A stretch of 33,763 bases of DNA from Bacteroidales bacterium UBA6192 (GCA_002422725.1 DITE01000107.1:1-33763), one strand, 5' to 3'. Shown: positions 15,146 through 24,566, numbered from the stretch's first letter. Notes: generated by a model from the letters alone, not told the origin. A program made the numbers and translations.

Positions 15146-16327
15146 ATGAGAATATTTGTACTTCTTTCGCGTATCCCCTGGCCTCTTGAGAAAGGTGATA
15201 AGCTGCGGGCTTATCATCAAATCAGGTGTTTGTCGCAAAAAAATGAAATTATACTGTGTGCACTGAATACGGACCGAAAAGCCGATAAGCAACGCGCATT
15301 CAAAGCACTCCAGCCTTACTGCCGGTCGATCAACTTCATCGACCTTCCTGCAACAGGAAAAGCCATCAACCTGATACGTGCCATGGCGGAGGGTAGGCCG
15401 CTACAATCGGGCTATTTTTATAATCGGTCGGCAAACCGGAAGATCAACACCCTGATCAATGAATATAAGCCTGATATGCTTTACGGACAGTTGCTCCGTG
15501 TTGCTGAGTATATACGTTACCATAAATTGCCTAAAGCGCTTGATTATCAGGATGTTTTTTCGGTTGGTATGCAACGACGGGTTGAGGTATCACCCTGGTA
15601 TCTGAAACCATTTCTTCGGCTGGAGTTCAGTCGCCTTACTCGTTACGAATCTGAAGTGTTTTCGGATTTCGATCTGAAATGCATCATTTCAAAACCCGAC
15701 CGTGACCTGATTGCACATCCTGACAGAGAACAGATTATGATTGTAGCCAATGGTGTTGATCATGATTTTTTTAAGCCACTGATTAAAGAGAAAAAATTTG
15801 ATGTTGTTTTCACGGGCAATATGGCCTATCCGCCCAATGTGAACGCTGCAGAGTTTTTAGTAAGAGAAATTATGCCTAAGGTGTGGAACAAATATCCTCA
15901 AACCAAGGTATTGCTTGCCGGGGCAACACCCGACCAAAGGGTACGGAACCTTGCTTCAGACCGCGTTTCGGTGAGCGGCTGGCTCGATGATATCCGCGAA
16001 GCCTATGCCACTTCGAAGATATTTATAGCACCCATGCGGATAGGTACGGGTTTGCAAAACAAGCTGCTGGAAGCCATGTCGATGAAACTACCCTGCATTA
16101 CCACTCCCTTAGCCAACAATGCCCTGGAAGGCAGGCACGGCGAAAATCTTTTGCTTGGAAACTCGGCCGATGAACTGGCAACCAACATTCTTCATTTGAT
16201 GCAGGATGATATAGATGCCGGAAGGATAGCAGATAATGGATACAATTTTGTACATCAGCACTATAACTGGGAGCAGGCTACCGAAAAGTTTATGCAGAAG
16301 TTTCAGGAGATTGTAAATCAACAATAA
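15146..16327 (+). CDS. GT4-family glycosyltransferase
   Basis: A 393-residue GT-B glycosyltransferase. It begins MRIFVLLSRIPWPLEKGDKLRAYHQIRCLSQ, a pattern seen in the sugar transferases of exopolysaccharide systems (TIGR03087-like), and has donor-site blocks VVFTGNMAYPPNVNAAEFL, VLLAGATPD and IAPMRIGTGLQNKLLEAMSMKLPCITTPLA. It lies 26 bases after the preceding glycosyltransferase, with which it shares overall plan, so the pair probably adds successive sugars to the same glycan. No exosortase genes are nearby, so the TIGR03087 resemblance is only a family hint. Confidence 0.86.
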   Translation: MRIFVLLSRIPWPLEKGDKLRAYHQIRCLSQKNEIILCALNTDRKADKQRAFKALQPYCRSINFIDLPATGKAINLIRAMAEGRPLQSGYFYNRSANRKINTLINEYKPDMLYGQLLRVAEYIRYHKLPKALDYQDVFSVGMQRRVEVSPWYLKPFLRLEFSRLTRYESEVFSDFDLKCIISKPDRDLIAHPDREQIMIVANGVDHDFFKPLIKEKKFDVVFTGNMAYPPNVNAAEFLVREIMPKVWNKYPQTKVLLAGATPDQRVRNLASDRVSVSGWLDDIREAYATSKIFIAPMRIGTGLQNKLLEAMSMKLPCITTPLANNALEGRHGENLLLGNSADELATNILHLMQDDIDAGRIADNGYNFVHQHYNWEQATEKFMQKFQEIVNQQ

Positions 16328-16336
16328 ACAATAGAT

Positions 16337-18016
16337 ATGTCGGACGATAAAAAGATCATTTTTTCCATGGTGGGAGTGAGTAAGATCATTCCACCTTCGC
16401 GTCAGATCCTCAAGGATATTTATTTATCATTTTTCTATGGAGCCAAGATTGGCATCATAGGATTGAACGGATCGGGAAAATCCACTTTGCTCAGAATTAT
16501 AGCCGGAAAGGAAAAATCGTACAATGGTGAAGTGGTTTTTTCACCGGGCTATCGCGTGGGCATGCTCGATCAGGAGCCTGAACTTGATCCTGACAAAACA
16601 GTGAAACAGGTTGTGGAAGAAGGCGTTCAGGATGTTGTTGATCTGTTGAAAGCCTATGAAGAGGTGAATAACAGGTTTTCGGAACCAATGAGCGATGACG
16701 ACATGAACAAGCTCATTGAGGAGCAAGGCAGGTTAACTGATCTGATTGAACAGAAAGATGCCTGGGAACTCGATCGCAAACTTGAAAGGGCCATGGATGC
16801 ATTACGTTGTCCCGAGCCCGATGCCATGGTCAGGTATCTTTCTGGAGGCGAGCGACGCAGGGTTGCCCTTTGCCGCCTGCTTCTGAGCGAACCGGATATC
16901 TTGCTTCTGGATGAGCCTACTAACCATCTTGATGCCGAATCGGTGGAGTGGCTCGAGAATCACCTGCAGCAATACAAAGGAACAGTGATTGCTGTGACCC
17001 ACGACCGGTATTTTCTCGACCATGCGGCCGGATGGATACTCGAACTCGACAGGGGTGAGGGTATTCCCTGGAAAGGGAACTATTCATCGTGGCTTGAGCA
17101 GAAGACAAAGCGACTTTCCATGGAGGAAAAAACCGAAAGCAAACGCCGTAAAACCCTCGAACGTGAGCTGGAGTGGGTGAGGTTGGCACCAAAGGCACGA
17201 CATGCCAAATCGAAAGCAAGGCTGCAGTCGTATGAAAAAATGCTTGTTGAGGATACAAAGCAAAAAGAAGACAAACTGGAGTTGTTTATCCCGAATGGAC
17301 CCAGGCTGGGCAACAAAGTAATTGAATTTCAAAATGTTTCGAAAGCCTTTGGAGATAAATTGCTATTTGAAAACCTAAGTTTCAGCCTTCCGCCTGCAGG
17401 GATAGTTGGGGTTATCGGGCCAAATGGAGCCGGCAAAACGACTCTTTTCAGAATGATAATGGGAAGTGAGAAAGCTGATACTGGCCACTTTGAACTCGGC
17501 GATACCGTGAAGATTGGATATGTTGACCAGTCGCATGCCGAAATTGACCCGGAGAAATCCGTATTTGAAATCATATCGGGAGGTCACGATGAAATAAAAC
17601 TTGACAACCGCAGCATGAACTCACGTGCTTATGTGTCGCGATTCAACTTTAGCGGGACTGATCAGGGAAAGAAAGCCGGTATTCTCTCGGGGGGCGAGCG
17701 CAACAGAATGCATCTGGCGATAACACTGAAGCAGGAAGCCAATGTGCTGTTGCTCGATGAGCCAACCAACGACATTGATGTGAACACACTTCGGGCTTTG
17801 GAAGAAGGCATCGAGAATTTTGCGGGTTGTGCGGTTGTTATTTCGCACGATCGCTGGTTCCTCGACAGGGTAGCCACGCATATACTTGCGTTTGAAGGAA
17901 ATTCGCAGGTGTATTTTTTCGAAGGAAGTTATTCGGAATATGAAGAAAACAAACGAAAACGGATTGGCGATACCGGTCCTTCGCGGATCAGGTACAAGAA
18001 ACTGAAAGCAGATTAG
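16337..18016 (+). CDS. ettA: Energy-dependent translational throttle protein EttA (ABC-F)
   Basis: An ABC-F ATPase of 559 residues, close to the 555 of E. coli EttA, which binds the ribosomal E site and gates the first elongation steps according to ATP/ADP level. Two ATP-binding cassettes are complete: Walker A GLNGSGKST with signature LSGGERRRVALCRLL and Walker B LLLDEPTNHLD, then Walker A GPNGAGKTT with signature LSGGERNRMHLAITL and LLLDEPTNDID. The arm insertion in the first cassette and the linker rich in charged residues (RKTLERELEWVRLAPKARHAKSKARL) match EttA rather than Uup or other ABC-F proteins. It follows the glycosyltransferase gene by 9 bases and ends the operon. Confidence 0.93.
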   Translation: MSDDKKIIFSMVGVSKIIPPSRQILKDIYLSFFYGAKIGIIGLNGSGKSTLLRIIAGKEKSYNGEVVFSPGYRVGMLDQEPELDPDKTVKQVVEEGVQDVVDLLKAYEEVNNRFSEPMSDDDMNKLIEEQGRLTDLIEQKDAWELDRKLERAMDALRCPEPDAMVRYLSGGERRRVALCRLLLSEPDILLLDEPTNHLDAESVEWLENHLQQYKGTVIAVTHDRYFLDHAAGWILELDRGEGIPWKGNYSSWLEQKTKRLSMEEKTESKRRKTLERELEWVRLAPKARHAKSKARLQSYEKMLVEDTKQKEDKLELFIPNGPRLGNKVIEFQNVSKAFGDKLLFENLSFSLPPAGIVGVIGPNGAGKTTLFRMIMGSEKADTGHFELGDTVKIGYVDQSHAEIDPEKSVFEIISGGHDEIKLDNRSMNSRAYVSRFNFSGTDQGKKAGILSGGERNRMHLAITLKQEANVLLLDEPTNDIDVNTLRALEEGIENFAGCAVVISHDRWFLDRVATHILAFEGNSQVYFFEGSYSEYEENKRKRIGDTGPSRIRYKKLKAD

Positions 18017-18017
18017 C

Positions 18018-18050
18018 AAAAAAAAGGCGGCCATTGGCCGCCTTTTTTTG
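18018..18050. terminator. Bidirectional intrinsic terminator between ettA and the NhaD-type gene
   Basis: GGCGGCC (18026-18032) and GGCCGCC (18036-18042) form a perfect stem with an ATT loop, flanked by an A run on the left and a T run on the right, so it can end transcripts from both convergent genes. Confidence 0.92.
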
Positions 18051-18069
18051 TGTATTCTCCTGATTATGA

Positions 18070-19374
18070 TTATATAAACAAAATTTGTGTTAAGATATAA
18101 ATCGGCAACAAGATGATCAGAGAGAATTTAAACATATAACCAAAGAAGCTTGGCATGGGTATTTTATTTTCCTCAGCAATGGCCTTTACCATGAAGTTGG
18201 GGCCGTTGCCGATATAAGTCATGGCTCCAAAGAAAACGGCTCCGAGGGAAATGGCGGTCAGATATTCTTCTGGTATTCCTGCAACCAAGCCCGTAGCTGT
18301 CGGATCGGTCATGCCTAAGGCAAGATTGTGGAAAGCCAGTGCTGTAGGGGCGTTATCGAGAAACGAACTTAATCCGCCAGTGGCATAATAAAACATGGCA
18401 GCACTGTCGATACCCAACGAATGCGCATTGGTGTTCAACCACAACAAGGCTGGCACCATAGTTATAAAGATGCCAAGGAACAGGAAAGCAACCTCTATGA
18501 TTGGTGTCCAGGTGAATTTGTTATTCAGACGGAGCAATTTTGGCGTGAAATAAAGCGATAATCCGGCGAAAAACAACATGGCAGCTTCGCGTATAAATGC
18601 CAGATTATAATTGTGCTCAATAGCTTGAATATATTGCTTGTTCAGAAATGCAACAGACAAAACTACTCCAATCAGAAAGATAAAATTGTAAGTACCCGAT
18701 AAAGATATGGGTTCAATCTGGGTCTTGTCTTTTATAATATTGGTAATGGGTTCCTTTTTATGGTAATATTTGTCAAAAATGTAATAAACCACCAGCAGTA
18801 TTCCATTCACAACAGCCCATTCTTTGGTTAGGCTGAAAAACCATTCAAATGGCGCACCGCGCAGGTAAAGCAGGAACAAGGGTGGATCACCCAGCGGGGT
18901 TAGCATTCCTCCTGCATTGGCTACAATGGCAATAAAAAACAAAATGGTGTGAACCTTAAATTTTCTTTCCGAATTGGTTCTGATCACAGGGCGGATAAGC
19001 AACATTGCAGCTCCTGTAGTACCCATAAACGAGGCCAGTAACGCCCCGATAGCCAGGAAGATGGTGTTTACGATGGGTTTGGCTTCAATGTCACCCTTCA
19101 GCTGGATGCCTCCAGTGATAACGAAAAGGGATCCAAGCAAGATGATAAAAGGAATGTAGTCGAAAAACATCTGATGGGTAAGGTTGTGTGTCAACCCGTT
19201 TGCGATCAGATAAATGGCAACAGGAATGCCCAGCACAAGCGAAACAATCAGCTTGTTCTTATTGTTTTCCCACCAGTGGTGAAAAAACAACGGACCAATT
19301 GCTATAAATAGCAAAATGATGGCGAATGGGATCGATGCCCATAAAGGAATACTTTCAAGATGAGTATGTTCCAT
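18070..19374 (-). CDS. NhaD-type sodium:proton antiporter (CitMHS/ion transporter superfamily)
   Basis: A 434-residue integral membrane protein with about 11-12 hydrophobic segments. The family signatures are FIILLGSLFVITGGIQLKG, GALLASFMGTTGAAMLLIRPVIR, ANAGGMLTPLGDPPLFLLYLRGAPF (the re-entrant substrate loop) and the C-terminal AMTYIGNGPNFMVKAIAEE. These match the NhaD-like sodium/proton antiporters of the ion transporter superfamily, typical of marine or alkaline-tolerant Bacteroidota. It probably exports sodium in exchange for protons. It is monocistronic. A related anion transporter activity cannot be excluded from sequence alone. Confidence 0.85.
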   Translation of the reverse strand: MEHTHLESIPLWASIPFAIILLFIAIGPLFFHHWWENNKNKLIVSLVLGIPVAIYLIANGLTHNLTHQMFFDYIPFIILLGSLFVITGGIQLKGDIEAKPIVNTIFLAIGALLASFMGTTGAAMLLIRPVIRTNSERKFKVHTILFFIAIVANAGGMLTPLGDPPLFLLYLRGAPFEWFFSLTKEWAVVNGILLVVYYIFDKYYHKKEPITNIIKDKTQIEPISLSGTYNFIFLIGVVLSVAFLNKQYIQAIEHNYNLAFIREAAMLFFAGLSLYFTPKLLRLNNKFTWTPIIEVAFLFLGIFITMVPALLWLNTNAHSLGIDSAAMFYYATGGLSSFLDNAPTALAFHNLALGMTDPTATGLVAGIPEEYLTAISLGAVFFGAMTYIGNGPNFMVKAIAEENKIPMPSFFGYMFKFSLIILLPIYILTQILFI

Positions 19375-19577
19375 AGGTTATGGTTTTTAAATGAAGGTGC
19401 TAAAATACTACCTTTCGGTTAATCGCTGCCTGACTAACTTATTTGCATACTTATTTAGAATAATTATAAATAATTTCGACTGGCGAGGATACTATTTTAA
19501 GGAATGAATATGCCATACATCTGTCCTGTTCTTTGATAAACTGTTTATTCATCCGCAAACATTCCGCTTGGTTTGAT

Positions 19578-19585
19578 TAACTTTG
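19578..19585 (+). promoter_or_regulatory. Candidate -7 box for the nitroreductase-cupin pair
   Basis: TAACTTTG is an exact TAnnTTTG match, 37 bases before the nitroreductase ATG at 19623. No good -33 element was seen. Confidence 0.45.
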
Positions 19586-19622
19586 TGCAATATTTCTAAT
19601 TCAGTAGTCAAAGATCTGTCCA

Positions 19623-20219
19623 ATGGAATTTTCCGATCTGGTCAAAGCAAACCGCAGCTATCGCAAATTTGATGAGTCCTTCCTCGTTCATCGGGAGGAA
19701 CTTGTGCAACTGGTTGAAATAAGCCGGTATACACCTTCTTCGAAGAATCGGCAGCCATTAAAATACCTCATCGTTACCCACCCTGATGAAGTTGCATTTG
19801 TTTTCAAACACCTGAAATGGGCATGGTTTCTCCGGCAATGGGAAGGGCCTGCACCAGGCGAAAGGCCTCCTTCGTACATAATTATGTTGTTGGACAAATC
19901 CTTAAACGACAGGGCTGACTTTGATGCAGGTATTTCTGCCCAGACAATCTTGCTGGGTGCAACAGCAAAAGGCCTGGGAGGCTGCATTATCAGGACAGTG
20001 AACCGCTATGAATTGGGTAAATATTTCAATTTGGGCCAGCAGTTTGAAATATTGCTGGTGATGGCAATCGGCAAACCAAGCCAGGAAATTGTTATTGAGA
20101 ACGATGATTTGATGGGAAATATGGAGTACTGGTCTGATGAGCAGGGGCGACATCATGTGCCCAAACGGAAGCTGGATGACTTACTATTTAATCGGCCTGG
20201 AATGTATGATCAGGATTGA
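19623..20219 (+). CDS. Nitroreductase-family FMN oxidoreductase
   Basis: A 198-residue member of the nitroreductase fold, an NAD(P)H-dependent FMN enzyme acting on nitro compounds, quinones or similar. The N-terminal FMN-phosphate motif (NRSYRKFDESF), the active-site region SRYTPSSKNRQPLKYLIV, the central DAGISAQTILLGATAKGLGGCII and the C-terminal ILLVMAIGKP are characteristic. Its 3-prime end overlaps the start of the cupin gene by 14 bases, so the two are co-translated. Physiological substrate unknown. Confidence 0.9.
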   Translation: MEFSDLVKANRSYRKFDESFLVHREELVQLVEISRYTPSSKNRQPLKYLIVTHPDEVAFVFKHLKWAWFLRQWEGPAPGERPPSYIIMLLDKSLNDRADFDAGISAQTILLGATAKGLGGCIIRTVNRYELGKYFNLGQQFEILLVMAIGKPSQEIVIENDDLMGNMEYWSDEQGRHHVPKRKLDDLLFNRPGMYDQD

Positions 20220-20685
20220 TGAAGAGTTTATCGGATTAACTTCCGCAAAGGCAAAGAATTCGTCCCGCAAAAGGATGAATTACAATTTTCACGCAACGGC
20301 TGACGACACCATGCACCGTATGCTCAATGCCATGGAGCCCGAAACCTATATCCAACCACACAAGCATGAAAATCCCGATAAGGTGGAGGCATTTTTTTGT
20401 CTCCGGGGCAGGTTACTGGTCGTTGAATTTGATGATTACGGGAATATTACGGATCATATTGTGCTCAGCAACAAGTCAGGTAATTATGGCTGCGAAATTA
20501 CCGCCCGAAGCTGGCACAGTATCATTTCGCTTGAAGCCGGTTCAGTTGCCTACGAGGTGAAAGATGGCCCCTGGAATCCCGCTGATGATAAGCATTTTGC
20601 TCCCTGGGCCCCCAAAGAAGGCGACACAGGCTGTGAAGCATTTAATGCCGGCATATTATCCAGCCTGAAAATTGCAATTTATTGA
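20206..20685 (+). CDS. WbuC-family cupin-fold metalloprotein
   Basis: A 159-residue cupin resembling E. coli WbuC. The start at 20206 gives MIRIDEEFIGLTSAKAKNSSRKRMNYNFHA, which lines up with the WbuC N-terminus (Q-I-D and the S-x-R-K-R block). The metal-binding cupin motif is visible in YIQPHKHENPDKVEAFFCLRGRL, and the second motif in ARSWHSIISLEAGSVAYEVKDGPW. WbuC proteins often lie in O-antigen or nucleotide-sugar loci, but their reaction is not settled. Here the gene overlaps the nitroreductase gene by 14 bases. Confidence 0.82.
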   Translation: MIRIDEEFIGLTSAKAKNSSRKRMNYNFHATADDTMHRMLNAMEPETYIQPHKHENPDKVEAFFCLRGRLLVVEFDDYGNITDHIVLSNKSGNYGCEITARSWHSIISLEAGSVAYEVKDGPWNPADDKHFAPWAPKEGDTGCEAFNAGILSSLKIAIY

Positions 20686-20757
20686 TTATCAATTAATAAT
20701 ATTTATTTAAATCTTGTTTTTACGGTTTGATAATTCATTATTCACTAATAATTTTTT

Positions 20758-20876
20758 TCTCTGTGGAACTTCGTGTCTTCTTGGTGGCTCTTTGTGTAAT
20801 AGCTTTACCAAAAAGCTGCACAAGGAATCACAGCGTTGCACAAAGAGATAATGGATTCAGAATCAATAAAAACAAT
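20758..20876. repeat. Dispersed CACAAAG-type repeat, copy C
   Basis: It begins TCTCTGTGGAACTTCGTG and ends CAGAATCAATAAAAACAA. Its final 45 bases or so match copy B with about one difference; the left part also aligns with few changes. It lies in the 311-base gap between the cupin gene and hisS, which otherwise holds only AT-rich sequence and the hisS promoter. Confidence 0.8.
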
Positions 20877-20943
20877 TCTCTGCACATCAAAATGTGATTT
20901 AGTCACTTTTTAGTCTTGTTTTTATCGTTTGGTCACTAATCCT

Positions 20944-20951
20944 TACCTTTG
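20944..20951 (+). promoter_or_regulatory. Candidate -7 box for hisS
   Basis: TACCTTTG matches TAnnTTTG exactly and lies 45 bases before ATG 20997. The region 19-21 bases upstream is T-rich (TTTA, TTTT) without an exact TTTG. Confidence 0.5.
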
Positions 20952-20996
20952 CGCCTGATAACGGTAATAACGAAGATCAGGAAAAGAAAAACCGAC

Positions 20997-22376
20997 ATGG
21001 CTCAGAAACCTTCAATTCCAAAAGGAACACGCGACTTCGGCCCGGTGGAAACCGTGCGTCGCAACTTTATTTTTGATACCATCAAAAAGGTTTTTCATCG
21101 CTATGGCTATCAGCCAATCGAAACACCCGCCATGGAAAATCTGAGCACTTTGCTTGGAAAATATGGCGAAGAGGGCGACAAGCTGCTTTTCAGGGTACTC
21201 AATTCCGGCGACTTTATGGCAGGCTACCCTGCTGCCAGCGAAGTGCCTGATCCGGCAAACCTATTGCCTTTTATCAGCGAAAAAGGACTTCGCTATGACC
21301 TGACAGTACCTTTTGCCCGTTTCGTGGTTCAAAATCGCAACGACATTACATTTCCCTTCAAACGTTATCAGATTCAGCCTGTTTGGCGTGCCGACCGGCC
21401 ACAGAAGGGGCGCTACCGCGAATTTTTCCAGTGCGATGCCGATGTAATTGGCAGCGATTCGCTGCTCAACGAAGCTGAGTTGGTGATGTTGGTCGACGAA
21501 GTTTTTTCAGCACTGGGAATCAACATTGTTGTAAAAATTAACAATAGAAAAATACTGGCAGGAATTGCCTCCTACATTGGCTATCCTGAAAGTTTAATCG
21601 ATATTACAATAGCCATCGACAAACTGGATAAGATTGGGTTGGATGCCGTAAACCAGGAACTGATGCTGAAGGGCATTCCTGCTGACGCAGTGAGCAAATT
21701 GCAGCCTGTTTTGAACATGCAGGGCGATTCTGTGGCAAAAATTCAGAACCTCAGGCAAATCATTGGCAACAACGAAACCGGCAACACCGGGCTTGACGAA
21801 ATCAATACCTTGTTTGGTTTTCTGGAACAGATGAAACCTACAATGCCCTACGAACTCGACCTGACCCTGGCACGTGGACTGAACTATTATACCGGCGCCA
21901 TCTTCGAGGTGAAAGCCCTTGATGTGCAAATGGGTAGCATTTGTGGTGGTGGGCGGTATGACGACCTTACAGGGGTGTTTGGCATGCCGGGGGTGTCAGG
22001 TGTGGGGATTAGTTTTGGTGCCGACCGCATTTATGATGTGATGGCCGAAAAACAACTCTTTCCCGAAACAACTGCCGGAAGCACCTTCGTTTTGTTTTTA
22101 AATTTTGGTGCTGACGAAGTGGCATATTGTATTCCTTCGATAGCTTTGGTGCGAAAAGCAGGCATCAATGCCGAACTTTATCCGGACGCTGACAAGCTAA
22201 AAAAACAGTTTAAATATGCCGATCAGAAATTGATTCCGTATGTTGTTATCGCAGGAGAAACCGAAATATCTGCGAAAGTATTCACAGTCAGGAATATGAA
22301 GAGTGGATCACAACAGAATGTGCCGGTTCATGAAATAGTTGAATTTCTTCAAGACATAGCTGAACAAACCGAATGA
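20997..22376 (+). CDS. hisS: Histidine--tRNA ligase
   Basis: A class II aminoacyl-tRNA synthetase that charges tRNA-His. The start at 20997 (MAQKPSIPKGTRDFGP) gives 459 residues and places the universal PKGTRDF block at the N-terminus; it is preceded by a GGAAAAG sequence. Motif 2 region YDLTVPFARFVV...FKRYQIQPVWRADRPQKGRYREFFQCDADV, the histidine-specific GLNYYTGAIFEV and CGGGRYDDL, and the C-terminal anticodon-binding domain (AELYPDADKLKKQFKYADQ, VVIAGETE) are all present. The gene appears monocistronic. Confidence 0.97.
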   Translation: MAQKPSIPKGTRDFGPVETVRRNFIFDTIKKVFHRYGYQPIETPAMENLSTLLGKYGEEGDKLLFRVLNSGDFMAGYPAASEVPDPANLLPFISEKGLRYDLTVPFARFVVQNRNDITFPFKRYQIQPVWRADRPQKGRYREFFQCDADVIGSDSLLNEAELVMLVDEVFSALGINIVVKINNRKILAGIASYIGYPESLIDITIAIDKLDKIGLDAVNQELMLKGIPADAVSKLQPVLNMQGDSVAKIQNLRQIIGNNETGNTGLDEINTLFGFLEQMKPTMPYELDLTLARGLNYYTGAIFEVKALDVQMGSICGGGRYDDLTGVFGMPGVSGVGISFGADRIYDVMAEKQLFPETTAGSTFVLFLNFGADEVAYCIPSIALVRKAGINAELYPDADKLKKQFKYADQKLIPYVVIAGETEISAKVFTVRNMKSGSQQNVPVHEIVEFLQDIAEQTE

Positions 22377-22505
22377 AAAGTTGGATACTTGATTTTCTGA
22401 TTCAAACGAACCGCAGTTCATTGTTTTTCCAAAAACCCTGATATGATTGCCTGTTGCAGTCACCTTTCTGATTAATCACGGTTTTCAACTCACTTACTTT
22501 TCTTT

Positions 22506-24023
22506 ATGAATATCCATTATATTAATGCTGAAAAACTTACCTTCAAACGCATTTTCGACATTTTGCGCGAAGGTTATCATATTGCCTTGTCCGATGAATC
22601 AAAGCAACGGATTGTAGCCTGCCGCGAGTATCTCGACAGGAAACTGGCACAGGGGGGAGATGCCATTTATGGCATTAACACCGGCTTCGGGTCGCTTTGC
22701 GACACCAAAATTTCGAATAGCCAGCTTGGCAGCCTGCAAAAAAACCTGGTCATGTCGCATGCCTGTGGCACGGGCGACAAAGTGCCCGATGAAATTGTGA
22801 AACTGATGTTGCTGCTCAAAGTTCAAAGTCTGTCGTATGGCCATTCAGGGGTACAACTGGCTACTGTTCAGCGCCTGGTTGACTTTTTTAACCTTGATAT
22901 TCTGCCTGTTGTATATCAGATGGGTTCACTCGGGGCATCCGGCGACCTTTCGCCCCTGGCACATATGTCGCTGCCCTTGATAGGCATGGGCGAAGTGGTT
23001 TACAAGGGTGAAACCATGCCAATGGAAACGGTGCAACAACTCATGCAGTGGCAGCCTATCGAGCTTCAGTCGAAGGAAGGCCTGGCTTTGCTGAATGGAA
23101 CACAGTTTATGAGTGCCTATGGGGTATTTAGCTTATTGAAGACATTTCGCCTTTCCATGCTGGCCGACATCATCGGGACGATTTCACTTGAAGCATTTGA
23201 TGGGCGTATTGAACCATTTTTCGACCAGGTACACCGCATCAGACACCACAAAGGCCAGATTGCCACAGCCGAAAGAGTGCGTAAAATACTCGAAGGCAGT
23301 GAACTGATGTCGAGGCCAAAATCGCATGTGCAGGATCCCTATTCGTTCCGCTGTATCCCCCAGGTGCACGGAGCATCAAAAGATTCGCTGAACTACGTGG
23401 CTTATGTGTTCAGCAATGAAATTAATGCTGTTACGGATAACCCCACCATATTTCCGGACGAAGATCTGATTGTTTCTGCCGGTAACTTTCACGGACAGCC
23501 ACTCGCACTGGCTTTGGACAACCTGGCTATCGCATTGGCTGAGTGGGGAAGCATTTCGGAGCGGAGAACCTATCAGTTGCTGCATGGAAAAAGGGGACTG
23601 CCACCTTTTTTGGTAGCCGAGCCCGGACTGAATTCCGGCTTTATGATTCCACAGTACACTTCGGCCAGTCTGGTTAGCCAGAATAAGCAGTTGTGCACTC
23701 CGGCATCGGTCGATTCCATCGAATCGTCGCAGGGGCAGGAAGATCATGTGAGTATGGGAGCCAATGCCGCCACCAAAGCGCTAAGGGTGGTATATAACCT
23801 TGAAAGGATACTCGCTATTGAACTTTTCAATGCAGCTCAGGCACTCGAATTTCGGCGTCCGGCAAAATCATCCCCGTTTATCGAAGAGTTCTTCGCCAAA
23901 TATCGCGAACGGGTAGGGTTTATACGCGAAGACAAAGTGATGTATACCGAAATTGAGAAATCAATTCAGTTTTTACGTGATATTCAGTTGGATATCCCTG
24001 ACGCGCTTGTGAAAGGAGTGTGA
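22506..24023 (+). CDS. hutH: Histidine ammonia-lyase
   Basis: A 505-residue enzyme of the MIO-dependent ammonia-lyase family, deaminating L-histidine to urocanate in the first step of histidine breakdown. The MIO tripeptide A144-S145-G146 lies in GSLGASGDLSPLAH. Residues matching the known histidine lyase active site are present: Y55, the Ser84-His85 pair, N197, Q276, Y279, R282, F328 and E412. The rest of a hut pathway (urocanase, imidazolonepropionase) is not in this window. A paralogue starts 540 bases downstream. No convincing promoter or terminator was seen. Confidence 0.9.
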   Translation: MNIHYINAEKLTFKRIFDILREGYHIALSDESKQRIVACREYLDRKLAQGGDAIYGINTGFGSLCDTKISNSQLGSLQKNLVMSHACGTGDKVPDEIVKLMLLLKVQSLSYGHSGVQLATVQRLVDFFNLDILPVVYQMGSLGASGDLSPLAHMSLPLIGMGEVVYKGETMPMETVQQLMQWQPIELQSKEGLALLNGTQFMSAYGVFSLLKTFRLSMLADIIGTISLEAFDGRIEPFFDQVHRIRHHKGQIATAERVRKILEGSELMSRPKSHVQDPYSFRCIPQVHGASKDSLNYVAYVFSNEINAVTDNPTIFPDEDLIVSAGNFHGQPLALALDNLAIALAEWGSISERRTYQLLHGKRGLPPFLVAEPGLNSGFMIPQYTSASLVSQNKQLCTPASVDSIESSQGQEDHVSMGANAATKALRVVYNLERILAIELFNAAQALEFRRPAKSSPFIEEFFAKYRERVGFIREDKVMYTEIEKSIQFLRDIQLDIPDALVKGV

Positions 24024-24071
24024 ACCTTGCGTTATTAATGATTTTCTCTGTTTGTTCCAAATGTCAGCAGA

Positions 24072-24398
24072 TTAATCGAAAGCCATCTCGTAGGGCCTGG
24101 AAATGATTTCCTCAAGTTGGCTTGTCGAAACATATTTACTCAATCGGTAATACTCTTTTCCCTCGAAGAAGATAAGGAGTGCCGGATTGGCAAAAACCTG
24201 AAAATGCGCTGTTGTTTCCTGAAATTTTTCAGAATCAACAAAGATAAGCTTCATTTCAGGAAAACTTTCGTGAACAAGCTGTTCCACTTTTGGCCTCAGG
24301 CTGATGCAAGGAGCGCATCGGTCGCTGTAGAAATAGAGCAGCAGTGCTTTGTTTTCCGAAATCTCTCCCAACAATTCCCCTGGCTGATCGTAATTCAT
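24072..24398 (-). CDS. Thioredoxin-like protein with CAPC active site
   Basis: A 108-residue thioredoxin-fold protein, counted from ATG 24398 (MNYDQPGELLGEISENKALLLYFY). The active site is CAPC in SDRCAPCISLRPKVEQLV instead of the usual CGPC, followed by MKLIFVDSEKF and a cis-Pro site in VFANPALLIF. The frame is open further upstream, with possible starts at 24434 and 24512, but a -7 box at 24423-24430 favours 24398. No signal peptide, so it is probably cytoplasmic. It lies between the two ammonia-lyase genes on the opposite strand. Partner proteins unknown. Confidence 0.8.
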   Translation of the reverse strand: MNYDQPGELLGEISENKALLLYFYSDRCAPCISLRPKVEQLVHESFPEMKLIFVDSEKFQETTAHFQVFANPALLIFFEGKEYYRLSKYVSTSQLEEIISRPYEMAFD

Positions 24399-24422
24399 AG
24401 GATGTGTTTTCAATTGTGCCTG

Positions 24423-24430
24423 CAAAATTA
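24423..24430 (-). promoter_or_regulatory. Candidate -7 box for the thioredoxin-like gene
   Basis: On the minus strand the sequence is TAATTTTG, an exact TAnnTTTG match 25 bases before ATG 24398. It supports the shorter reading of the gene. No -33 match was seen. Confidence 0.45.
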
Positions 24431-24566
24431 GCATGATTTGTGCGTGAAAATGAGTCAGATGGTTATTTCTGATCAAATTTTCAAACAAAATGTTTTCTGT
24501 CGTTTGAGCCATTTTTTCTACCTTAGCCGTTCAATTTTCCAGATAAAACCTTTAAAACAAAAACCT

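Noticed and set aside
13911..16327. Exosortase/PEP-CTERM polysaccharide locus suggested by the TIGR03087-like glycosyltransferase
   Set aside because: No exosortase, PEP-CTERM protein, polymerase or flippase gene is in the window, and the neighbours are an LptFG-type permease and ettA.
16920..17258. Long open frame on the minus strand inside ettA
   Set aside because: It lies opposite a clearly conserved ABC-F gene, has no family resemblance and no plausible promoter.
24117..24431. 104-codon plus-strand frame across the thioredoxin-like gene
   Set aside because: The opposite strand carries the CAPC thioredoxin motif and a normal fold pattern, so this frame is antisense noise.
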